Positions 1-12,418 of a DNA stretch of 64,000 nucleotides are shown here, in pieces. The stretch covers positions 55,266,025-55,330,024 of the forward strand of contig CP136068.1 in the NCBI GenBank assembly GCA_032622095.1, written 5' to 3'. Source of the DNA: Siphonodentalium dalli (taxonomy: Eukaryota > Mollusca > Scaphopoda > Gadilida > Siphonodentaliidae). The position numbers were made by a program, and so were the translations under genes. How positions within the stretch are numbered: the first letter of the stretch is position 1; each line of letters opens with the position of its first letter. The notes under the pieces were generated by a model. That model saw nothing but the letters and a program-made list of their open reading frames with translations. It was not told where the DNA came from and did no database searches.

Positions 1-2614
1 GCCGAACACAACCGAACATAACCGAATACAAGTCCAAACAAGAGGTACGCTGTCGCGTGGCTTTTGCCCCCGACCGTAGCAATTTGGATTAAGCATGGAC
101 GAAACTGCGATATCCGAGGAGGTCTATATGACCATTTCAAAAGAAGTTCGTATAGAAATGTTGACTAAAAACCACAAAACAAGCGATCCGGAAACCCAAA
201 AACAAGCGAAAATTCAAATTTTCTAGGTTGAAAAAAGGGCCATAACGTAGCTGTTCCCCCATGCTGCTCTATCACCATACCAAATATCAGCTAAATCTGC
301 CAAGCGGTTGCTGAACAATAATGCAAAATGTTTGTACGGACAGACAAAATTCAAATTTTCTAAGTTGAAAAAAGGGCCATTACACTGGCAAAAATCATCA
401 GATCATACCCAAATTCGCACTAGACATGTATTTTCATATAACTGATCCACAAAAATACGGGATTTGCAATCGTACCACCAAAGCTCACGCTATCATCTGG
501 AAACCAAAAAACAAGAGAAAAATTGAATTTTCTAAGTAAAAAAAGGGCCATAACTGTGGTAAAAATGGGTGGACAAAACCCGCGCTATGCATGTAGCTGT
601 TCCCCATGCTGCTCTATCACCATACCAAATATCAGCTAAATCTGCCCAGCGGTTGCTGAACAATAATGCAAAATGTTTGTACGGATGGACAAAATTGAAT
701 TTTCTAAGTCAAGAAAGGGCCATAACTCTGGTGAAAATGGGTGGACGAAACCTGCGCTATGCATGTAGCTGTTCCCCCATGCTGCTCTATCACCATACCA
801 AATATCAGCTAAATTTGCCCAGCGGTTGCTGAACAATAATGCAAAATGTTTGTACGGACAGATGGAGACGTCGACTATATACCCGCCGACTTCAAGTCGG
901 GGGCATAATAATGAGAAATATAACAAATAAAGTTCATAAGCATATGTATTCATGTTCGCACTATTACAATACGAAGTTTGGTGGAGTTTGGGCTAATAAT
1001 AAGTGGTTTATTTGATGTTTTGTAAAACGCGTTTTGTGTTCGGCATAGAAAAGCCGAACACAAGCTTCTGTTGGGCACCCAGTCACCGGTAATTAATTAA
1101 CACATAGACAAAGTAGCGATTAACACTGGGCTTATCTTTTATGAAAGGCATGTGCTTTGCGTTTAACAATTTCCATCTCCAATGTATCCCGGCTTTGGAC
1201 TGGACATGGTTGGTTTAATTTTTTTTTTTGTCTATTGATGGATGACCTAGACAAGACGACGATGTATTATTATATGTTAGTCGGTGCATATGTGAGAAAA
1301 AAAGTGCCAAACCTAAACCCTCAAGCAAAATGACATATTCCTTTTAGTATACTGTCTGAATGGACTTGTAATAACAACGGGGAAAAAATAATATTTTGAG
1401 AATGCAGACGAAAACGGCTAACAAAACACACTTTTTTCGCGAATGTGCAACTCCCGAAACAAGGACATTTTACATTCTGTTACAAGAAAACAATCTCGCT
1501 ATGAAAATATAAAGTTCTTGCAGTATCCTAAAAGTTACAAACAAACATTTTTTCAATTGCGTCCAAGGATTTTCATCCGATCGATGGTCTATTTATTTGC
1601 AATAAACCTATTTACATAAAAAAATCGCATGGTTTAGTTTCGTTTACGATTTATAACACTGATTGCAACTAACTGTTTAAACACTTAACAATTATAGGCG
1701 AGGAACAGCCATCAACAATAAAGCCTGCCAAATCCCGTCTGGCAGATATGAATTATCACCTATCAGCGGATAAACTAATCCACGACAAAAGTTTGTGTTC
1801 GGCTTTTGTATGCCGAACACAAACGCGTTATACAAAACATCATATAAACTTGAAACACTCATTATTGACCCAAAGTCAACCAAACTATGTATAGTAATAG
1901 TTTGAACATGAATACATATGCATATGAACTCTAAGAGGTGGTCGTATATTTAGTAGACACTATATCGATTTATATATCTCAAACGCCAGATACGCCAGGT
2001 ATTTCATCACACAAGTTCTGTGGCACAAGGTAAATTTGGCTAAGTCTGTATGTTAATGGAACCCACATTTTGTTTTAAGAATATGTTTGACTCGTTCATA
2101 GATGCATAAAGAAATACTTTGTTTTGCACAATGTAGTGAGGAAACTAAAAAAACAGCAAGATATCCCATCATTTTGCTTGAGGTTTGGCACTTTTTTTCT
2201 CACAAATGCACTGGACTAACATATAATAATACATCGTTGTCTTGTCATCCGACAATAGACCAAAAAAAATAATTAAACCAGCCATGTCCAGTCCAAAGCC
2301 GGATTACATTGGTGATGGAAATTGTTAAACGCAAAGCACATGCCTTTCATAAAAGATAAGCCCAGTGTTAATCACTACTTTGTCTATGTGTTAATTAATT
2401 ACCGGTGACTGGGTGCCCAACAGAAGCTTGTGTTTGGCTTTTCTATGCCGAACACAAAACGAGTTTTACAAAACATCTAATAAAACACTTATTACTGGCC
2501 CAAACTCCACCAAACTTCATATAGTTATAGTTTGAACATGAATGCATATGAACTTTATGTGTTACATTTCCCATTATTTGAACTTGTGTTCGGTTATGTT
2601 CGGTTGTGTTCGGC
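1..2614. mobile_element. Fold-back element with long inverted arms
   Basis: The first 34 bases match, inverted and with few mismatches, the stretch 2581-2614; both have tandem ccgaacataa-like units. The inverted match continues between about 905-1345 and 2580-2165, including CACCCAGTCACCGGTAATTA and its complement. Arms are therefore roughly 450-480 bp. A third partial arm copy (about 1793-1935) lies in the centre in the orientation of the right arm. No transposase is seen. The window may start inside the left end. Confidence 0.8.
40..904. mobile_element. Repeat inserted in the left fold-back arm ('ccataactc' family)
   Basis: Relative to the right arm, the left arm is interrupted here. The insert carries about 166-bp tandem units with 'gggccataac' and 'ccatgctgctctatcacc' and ends in a small hairpin (cccgccgacttcaagtcggggg). 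The same family recurs near 15190, 26010, 40795 and 59880. Confidence 0.7.
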
Positions 2615-2889
2615 TTTTATGAGAACCGGGTATTAAAGCTTAATTTTATGAAAGAAATGACAATGCGACCAACGAATCAATGATATATGGTTGAATTGAA
2701 TTAATTTTGAGATAAAATATATCTGGTTCATGTAATACTATGATTACATCCATTTATTTTCTGTAGTAATTTGTCTCCATTTAATTTACAAGATTATTAC
2801 CCAAAATAGTTGAGCATGATGATTCAAGATACCATCAGCTCCTCCTCCTTGTGAAGCATACAGCGATGGACTGATCAAGGCACAAAGTT

Positions 2890-3875
2890 TACGTAGATGG
2901 ATTAAATGTTATATCAGTTTATGTTAAGGTAGATGGATTACATGTTATATCAGTATACGTTTGGGTAGATGGATTACATGTTTTATCAGTATATGTTTAG
3001 GTAGATGGATTACATGTTATATCAGATTACATTGGGGTAGATGGATTACATGTTATATCAGTTTACGTTTGGTTAGATGGATTACATGTTATATCAGTTT
3101 ACATTAGGGTAGATGGACTACATGTTATATGAGTTTACGTTTGGGTAGATGGATTACATGTTACATCAGTTTACGTTTGGTAGATGGATAGCTTGTTATA
3201 TCAGTTTATGTTTAGGTAGATGGATTACATGTTATATCAGTTTATGTTTATGCAGATGGGTTACATTTTATATCAGTTTACGTTTGGGTAAATGGACTAC
3301 ATGTTACAACAGTTTACGTTTGGGCAGATGGACTACATGTTATATCAGTTTACGTTTGGTTAGATGGATTACATGTTATATCAGTTTACATTAGGGTAGA
3401 TGGACTACATGTTATATGAGTTTACGTTTGGGTAGATGGATTACATGTTACATCAGTTTACGTTTGGTAGATGGATAGCTTGTTATATCAGTTTATGTTT
3501 AGGTAGATGGATTACATGTTATATCAGTTTACGTTTATGCAGATGGGTTACATTTTATATCAGTTTACGTTTGGGTAAATGGACTACATGTTACAACAGT
3601 TTACGTTTGGGCAGATGGACTACATGTTATAACAGTTTACGTTTGGGTAGATGTATTACATGTTATATCAGTTTACGTTTAGGTAGATGGATTACATGTT
3701 ATATCAGTTTACGTTTGGGTAGATGTATTACATGTTATATCAGTTTACGTTTGGGTAGATGTATTACATGTTATATCAGTTTACATTTAGGTAGATGGAC
3801 TACATGTTATATCAGTTTACATTTAGGTAGATGGATTACATCAGTTTACGTTTTGGTAGATGTTATATTCATACA
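2890..3875. repeat. 36-bp minisatellite with 287-bp higher-order period
   Basis: About 27 copies of a unit starting gtagatggattacatgttat and ending in tcagtttacgttt. Units at 3149-3394 and 3436 onward repeat the same series of variants with a 287-bp offset, about eight units minus one base. As 36 is divisible by 3, long open frames arise by chance. Confidence 0.95.
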
Positions 3876-4065
3876 TAAGGATGGTTAAGATGGAACATCG
3901 GACCACAATTTCACAAAATCAAACTTGCATAAGCACTGGCGACGACATTTAGAATTCCCTGGCAATTAGTCATCTAAGTTTTAAAGATATATTATGTACT
4001 TGTTCGGTTGCGTGAAACTGATAAGTTAGTATTCAGGCACTATTCCAGCTGAGAGAATGTAACAT

Positions 4066-4360
4066 TCTACTAACATCGCCGAAAATTTCAAGCAAATCGG
4101 CTGTACCACTCCATAGAAAACGTCATCTGAACTACGCTCTATTGTAAATATTTACTTCTCAATTCGGGACGCAACTACCGGAGATAAACTAACGAAAACT
4201 ATTTCGTCATTGAGAGTCACTGCATTTAATTAATATATTTGAATAACGATGTGTGTTGTCAAATTGGATATCATATTTGTAAAAATAACTACTTTGAGGA
4301 AGATTATTATCCATTTATATCTGATCATCCTACCCGAGTGTTTCACATCACTTTAACCAA
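4066..4360 (+). repeat. Dispersed repeat, copy 1
   Basis: Matches the complement of 53985-54295 over about 300 bp at roughly 80% by eye, sharing attctactaacatcgccgaa, aactacgctc, gtaaatatttac and tcgggacgcaacta. The copies are inverted and about 50 kb apart. A 107-codon open frame from 4239 runs through its end and is not recognised as a gene. Confidence 0.8.
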
Positions 4361-4715
4361 ACTCAATGTTGCACAACTGTGTCAGCTTCGTGATCCTCGC
4401 AGCGCAGGTAGCCATTACCACCAAAAAAATATGCACTGGTATTTAATTTGTATTTACTTAGAAATTCTCTGCCAATCGACAAATTTCAGGAATGTGATTC
4501 AAAGTTCAAAGTCTCTTGAAAACTCAATAAAAATCAAGGAATATTATTCTGAAAACAATTAGTCAGCAACATATCAACCAACTTTGAGACTAGACTGGTT
4601 GCAATGATAGCGTGACGAATATTAGACTGGCTGCAATGATAGCGTGATGAATACTTGACTGGCTGCAATGATAGCATACAATTAATCTTATAAATATGTG
4701 CGATAAATAGCTTAC

Positions 4716-4901
4716 CTCCATATTCATTGTTATCTATATCCAGTGGCCGTGAAAATGAAACTCCGAAGCCTCTGAGGACTTTATCTATATCTTTAGCCAT
4801 GATTTTCTGTGAGTATTTGTCTTTGATATGGTGACCCGCACCATTGTATATATACACAGCACCGCGACCCTCATTCTCATATGGGGCCCCAATTGCTATG
4901 T
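4716..4901 (-). CDS. Integrin alpha exon (blades 6-7)
   Basis: A 186-nt exon with TTTTCAG acceptor and GTAAGC donor. It codes [20 protein letters not shown], then a linker and [18 protein letters not shown]. The seventh-blade cation loop DIDNNEYG-D is cut by the intron. The next exon should begin with the IAVGA-type strand and lead into the thigh and calf domains. I could not find it in the remaining 4.7 kb, which are repeats. Confidence 0.94.
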
Positions 4902-7900
4902 CTGAAAATAGGAAACAGAAGATAGATGAATATTTCTGAACATTCATATTGATTATATCAGGTCTGGAATTTAGCAGCCAACAACCCCATCCCCCCCCCA
5001 ACATAATTTGTTCATATTTCTCAGCCATATAGCACTCACTGAAATCATATACTGCTTTATAAGACCATGATACTACACTATAAAATGGAACTATTTTATA
5101 TTTACTTAAAGATTAAAAATCAGCCTCTTCATTAGCTGGGTGAGTTATCTTATACTGGAAATACATATTTTGATTTCGAGTACATCTGACAGTACAAAAC
5201 CCTAATGAGACTCACCATGGAATGTATCTGTATCAATATCACCAAGGTTTGCTATAACCGAACCGAACCGAGACATCTGTAGGTTATCTCCTGTGAGGTT
5301 AACATCTGGTTTGATTGAAACTCCCTGAAAACATCATTTGAAAGTTTGTGATACTATTCAGAAGTGACACAGCTTATATGGTTATTGTGGTATATACAGT
5401 AATACCCTAAATAATCGACTCCTTAACCACAGTAGAATTATGGGTAATTTTTCAGGATTTAGTAGGAAATAAAGCTTGTTGCCATTCATCGGAAAGCTCT
5501 CAGTGAGGCAGTAGGTGGTTAGCTGTACAGCATATTTTCTCACTTAAATGGTATCTCTTATCTGTACCTGACTAGCTGTGATATAGAGAGCTGTAAATTC
5601 AAAGGATGTTTTCCTGTAGGATCTATTTCGCATAGGATTTCTGTTAACAATAAGAATGACCCATTTAATGACTGTGTTAATTTGAAAATATTTTTGAAGA
5701 GAAAATGTTGCCAGAAACAGGATTTGTATATTTGGAAGTAACTATATATCAAATTGTTTGAGTGATTCTAAATATGTGGATCTGCCCCTATCGTTTGTCG
5801 ATGTTGATTTAATGTGGTATGATGACCAACCCTGCATGTGATCCGTGAGCTGGCATTTGTGGTCAAAACAAATGTACGGCAAGGAAAATGAATGAAATTT
5901 CTGGAATAAAATATTGTAACTCACCAGACCATCACTATAAAACACAAACACCCGACCCTCATCCAATTTCTCCCAATACATCGGAGAACCAACTAAAATG
6001 TCATCATAACCATCTCCGTTCAGGTCAGCTACAGCGACGTCATAACCAAAATATCCTCCAATCTAAAAAATATCACACATAAGGCCAGATAAACAAAATA
6101 ATTTGTTTTGCAGGGATCGCAGCGAACATCACCAATCCATGTAAATTCTATTTAACTCTTTCACTGCCGATCGCGACTACAGTCGAATTACCCATACACT
6201 GCCGATAGCGACTTGAGTCGAAATCGGGTAGATGCTGCCAGCAGGACGGGTACATGTGGTGTAAATATGGCCGTCCAGTGAATATGACACATGAGTTCCA
6301 GTGATGGGCACATACATGACAGTTTTATAAGTTCCAGACTATATAACACCAGGACACATGTGAGATAGTGCAGATAAGAGGCAGTCTATGTATATAGGAC
6401 TACATAACGCACTATATAAGGGCACTTGGTTATGTCATGGTCACGTGGTCTTTTCAAAGGTCACGTGTGTATCTAGCTATCACATTTTTACCAATAATAT
6501 AAAATGGAAACTCAAAGACCGCAACCTACCCAATATGATATGTTCATCAAATGCTAAAACATAATTAAGTCGGAAAATACCCAAAACATACGGCCATACC
6601 GGTGTCATATGTAGATCCAAGATGGCCACCAAGGTCACGTGACCAATTTGAAGTGGCCAATGTGGCTCCAACATATCAATATGTCTATATGGTCCAACAA
6701 CATAAGTCAGACATTTACGATATATAGAAATGTTAATGCATTACCCGCACCTATACATGTATTTACATGGTATATGTGACCACTCACGCATAAGTTCATG
6801 GTAATTACCACGGTCACGTGACCTATTCAAATATGGATATAAATAGCACATTTTGTACGGGTATGAGTCCCTCCATGAAAGATGACAACGTGAGAAATAA
6901 ATGTTGAGAATGACCAATTTCTGGCAATGTTCTGCTTCGATAGCACCCATATATACACATGTACCCATATACGCATGAATAGGAATCAAACACAGCCATT
7001 AGTGTGTAAACCAAGATGGCCGCCAAGGTCACGTGAACTCTATGGTGGTCGCGTGAGTGGCTATGAACTTGCGATGCCTATGTCTAGTCACATATGAAGT
7101 TTCAACACATTATTCCAAGCGATACTTGAGATACCTTATTTTACTTATATACATGTACACCCATAATGCTTGCATACATGTATTGTATGCTTGGCAGTGG
7201 GGAATCCATCTGTGGTGCTGAGTGGCAGTGAAAGAGTTAAGAGAGGTCAAGTGACATCATTGAACAGTCATGATATTTAACTGGTCGTATGTTGAGGTAA
7301 ATTATTAACTCTTTATATTTGTTTTTATATTTGTTTTGTGGAGTTAAAAACACTTGACCTAAATCTGAAATCTCAACACAGACATGTAAATCTACAGCCA
7401 AGTCCAACATGTCAACAAAGGATCAAATATGTATTAAATAGTACAAAATGGATTGTTTTCAATATTATATCAGTGACACCCAGAACCACTGGCACTTGCC
7501 AATTTATCTTTGGATATATTATGCATTAAAATTCACTTGACACTCCTTAAATAGGTCAGGGAAAACAAGAAAAGAGATATCTAAACCCGAATTGAGGACT
7601 AAAACCTTGATCAATTGAGGTTCCAATCAGACCTGTTTAATACCTAAAAATCTGTCAGTGAGATTCTGCCCCTTCAGTCAGGGAGATTTGGGTCTTGTCA
7701 GGGAGATTACAAAATTGCAGCTAAAAAGTCACATTTTCACTATTTCTTCCTTTGAAAAATGGTGGGCAGTGATTTTAAAGTAGTTAAATGTAATTAATCT
7801 TCACTTTTCAAAGGATGAATTCATGTAAATGCATATTTCTGATCACATTTAAATGTATTTATTCAAATAAAAAAAATTTAATCTTTTTTGTTGATAATCT

Positions 7901-10900
7901 ATTTCATTAGTGATATCAATGTCTGGCGTTATAACATTTAAAACCAAGAAAATTCTTTGGCCTACAAATCCCTATACTTGGAGTCATATCGGCGTCATTT
8001 CGATGGACTATCAACAACTTCGTCACTGTCATTTCGGCAGAGTTTCGTCGAATTAAAACCGAACATTTCTAAATTTAACACAACAACTAGTAAACTAGAA
8101 TGATTTATTGCATAAATAAACCCAACCCAGTATATATAGCATGTGCATTTATTTACTAACACGCCATGCTTGGGTGCTTATAGTAATTATTGACCCCCAA
8201 AGAAAACAAACTGCCATACATTCAATTAATTTCTTTTGAAAGAGTGCCAGTCATTAGTCCCGACAAAGATGCAGTGTAATAAACGAATAAACGCCAGAGG
8301 CAGGCCACGGTTCTACTCCGGTTATCAATGGAGCACACCTGATCTCGGCAAATCTCGTTCACACGTGATTTCAATTGAAAACACTTCCGCGTTCTGAGAA
8401 TTTTGACATTAATTTTTTTGTTGTTGTTGATTTGATTGAAACCGTGAGATTACAAGCTTAATCCCGGAGCGCGGGAGATGAGGCCTCAAACCGGTAGTCT
8501 CCCGCATGATCCGGGAGATTAAACAGGTCTGGTTCCAATGGGTAATAGAACCAGATACTAGGTCCCCCAAATATACGAGACTTGAATAAATAATTTATTT
8601 ATAAATATCTGCCTTCTCACAAACAAATTTCAAATAAATAATAAATATAAATATCTGCCTCCCTCATCACTTTGAGAACAAAAAATCCCAGAGAAATAAA
8701 CTATTATTTTTTCTATTTGGCCTAAGTTACTCCTTAATACTGGATTATCAGGTTTAGTGACTCTGAAGCTACAGAATTAATAAAATCACAGTATCTCTGC
8801 CCAAGCTTTTTGATGAAATTATTAATCAATTATTCAGTTTCATTCTCTGCAGCCATGAATCATGATGATGGCAACAAAGTAACAGATATGTTTATAAATA
8901 TCAATGCTGATCTATGAACAATAACTCTGTCCATACTAGCTATCACTACAGTGAAGTCAACCGGTGTGTTGAGTTGCGCTCCTGGATCAAACAAGCTAGC
9001 TGAGTCGCATCCAGGATTTCTCATTCTCATTGATTAGAATCACATCCCTCCAATTTACTGATAACAGTTTTATTATATAACCTACAAACTTGAAATAGTC
9101 CACCAAAATTTAACTTCCATTTTTATTACAGTTACCTCATATTGACAATCTCCCAACTATCACTTCACATCATTGTCCTGACATTATCACATCACTCCTT
9201 GTTTTAAACTTAACTATAAATTTGTAAATTATGGTTAAAAGTTTGCTAACCCCTTCATGACGGGAGCTGCGCTGGTGCAGCATTAATGATCATGTGCCAG
9301 TGCATTCTCTTATATATGTGAGGCTCCCTATGGGAGACTCGCATATATAAGAGAATTCACTGGCACATGATCATTAATGCCATAGGGAGCCTCGCATATA
9401 TAAGAGAATGCACTGGCTTACAAGTTCAAGGTAAATATTGTTAGGCCATTGTGTTTATTCTCATATATACGAGCCTCCCTATTGGGGACTTGCATATATA
9501 ACAGAATGCATTGGCATAGGGTTTTTAGCAAAATTTCAGCAAGCTCCAGTCACGGAAGGGTTAAATTGCAAGGATTTCTATATAATAATATTTCTTTCTT
9601 CATCTTATTTTGAAAGATAAATATAGTATGTTCAATTTTGCATTAATAAATTTGATAAGGAGCAGTTTGAGTACGCTGCCGCATTCACATGCTATATTAT
9701 AGAGCTGGGACGGTTATGCAGTTAACCGGTTAACCACCAACTATGGCCGTGACCGGTCACGGATTTGCCGTGGTCGGTTAACCGTAACATCACTATTATA
9801 GTGTATGATCACTGTGATGGTCAGCTATAACTGGCTATAAGAGGGTTAATCTGTCTCCGTCAATTAAAATGAATCCGAGATTGACGGAACAACATCAAAC
9901 GCGGTGTGTCGGCTCTTTGAAGTTTGAAGGCTACATTTAACAGCCTGCCGATGTCAAAACGAAACATCAAAGGGTCAGCACACGTGTGATCTTACAACAT
10001 TGTCACATCGCATGACTCGTATTCAGTGCATGGCATCGATGGCATGTCGTTTTCACTTCGATATGAAGCCGACGGAGTTGTCTGCTTGGGTCAATCGGGT
10101 GGGCGTTGATAACATGTCAGTTGTCACTCACGGGAAGGGTGCTAATTAGCTTCACGGCATTCAGTTTGTGAATGCAAATTTGAATTAAAGTCAATTAACT
10201 GAATTCTAAACTTATCATGGACAATGGGGTCACCCCAAGTCCCAAAGATGGCAAAGATAAACGAACATCTGGTGTGTGGAAGCACTTCCAACTTATAACA
10301 TTGGAAGGTGTGGACGGAAAAGCCAAAAAATATGCACAATGCCATATCTGTAACGCGAAGCTTGTATATAGCGGCTCCACTTCGACAATGATTAACCACG
10401 CTAACAAAAAACATTTGTTAGCTGATACAATGACACCGCCGCCTCCACGTACTACCAGTGATGTTGTTTCGCGAGGATTAAGTTCCAGCAAAGTCCAGAC
10501 AACTATCAACTACTTTCAAAAGCCTAAGCCGATGACAAAAACGCAATGGAATGAGTTAACACGTGGCATTGTTGAATGGTGCGCGTTGGATATGCGACCA
10601 TTAAGCACCGTGGAGGGAGATGGATTCCGACGTTTCATGAACTTGGTAGATCCTACATTCCAAGTTCCATGCCACAAAACAGTAAAAAAGTACACCGGAT
10701 TGTATTATGAAGAGATAAAAAAGGATGTCATGAAAACGCTACTGCGAGAGGCAGAGCTCATAGCTTTAACCACTGACTGTTGGACAAGTGCGGCTACTGA
10801 AGGGTACCTGACTCTAACAGTGCATTTCATCGATTCAGATTGGAACTCACGACACGGTGTACTCGCTACCTGTGGTGTGACCGACAGACACACAGCTTTG

Positions 10901-12378
10901 AATTTAGTGAGAGAGATGAAATCAGTTCTGGCGGAGTTCAACATCCCAGAAGACAAGATTTCAGCCATAACAACAGATAATGCAGCTAACATTGTTGCCG
11001 GGGTAAGAGAAACCACGTGGCCTCATATCCGTTGTTTTTGACACACTTTACAGCTGAGTGTCAATGCGGGTTTGTCAATGGCGGCCATATCGAAAGCAGC
11101 TGGGGGCGCGAGAAAGTTAGTCGGACACTTTAACAGTTCTATTGTTGCCACAACCGAACTCGAGAAACGACAAGAGCAGTTAAAGGTGCCCAATCATAGC
11201 CTACTGCAAGACGTATCCACTAGATGGAACTCGACCTTCTTCATGTTTGAGAGACTGTTGGAGCAACGCCTGGCCGTGTTAGCTGTTGTCCTCGATCCTA
11301 TTGTTACCGATCCAAGAGACGGGCGTATTCTGGAGTTAGGAGATGATATATGGCGTACGATGGAAGATATCATGCCTTTGTTGAAACCACTTCAAGTGGC
11401 CACAACAGTCCTGTGCAGCGAGGAGTTCGCTACGCTTAGTATGACTTACCCGGTGGTGTGCGGTCTGCTTAAAGGTCACCTCTCACACAAAAGTACTGAC
11501 AGTAAAACTGCAAAAGAGTTCAAGCGCTTGGTATCCGTGGATTTAAAAAGAAGGTATCCAATGAACTTTCCGGACGTTGATGATGCTATCAAGGACCCAA
11601 TGTTGATGGCTGCGGCATTAGATCCCAGGTACAAAAACCTTTTGTTTCTCGACGATGGACAACGAAAGACAGCGACCAGTGCTTTAAAAGTATTGATGCG
11701 AGAAAGATGGGACAAACAGAATAGGCATAGCTCAGATAACAGTTCGAATCAAACAGCGGGGGAATTATCCATACAACCATCAACCAGTACTGCAGCTACT
11801 TCTGCTACCGAATCAGTCCCCAGTACATCAACTGATTCAACAGTTTCAAATACTTTTGTACCTAAGGCGAAGAAATCGAAAATTGAAGACAGTAACATGG
11901 CAATGCAATTTCTACTAGGGGACCTTTATTCAGATACATTTATTCCCACACCTACGGACGACAGCGCAATCGAAAAGGCAATATATGATGAATTAGTTTT
12001 ATTCATTGGCAGTACAATTAGCATGAAATTTTCATCAACTGAGTGGTGGAAACAAAATTCTGAGAAATTTCCAACACTGGTACCAATAGCGAAACGATAT
12101 CTCGGGATACCAGGAACTTCGGTGCCATCGGAGAGAATATTTTCCTGCGCTGGTAATATTGTCACCAATAAGAGGTCATCACTCGACCCAGGCACGGTCA
12201 ATGAATTAATTTTCATTCGAGAAAACGTCCGACGGGACTCAAAAATCACAGCGATGTGTGTCAATATGCCATCCGACATAGAGGTCACGGAGTGACATAG
12301 ACAATATTAGACATACTGACATGATTTATTTATGTTTAACAGTTTATTATCAGGAAGTCCCGGCCCTTCAATCCATTC

Positions 12379-12418
<40 letters not shown>

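Noticed and set aside
3149-3888. Open frames of 81 and 150 codons with a repeated GRWITCYISL pattern
   Set aside because: They follow from a 36-bp tandem repeat whose length is a multiple of three; no start context or domain.
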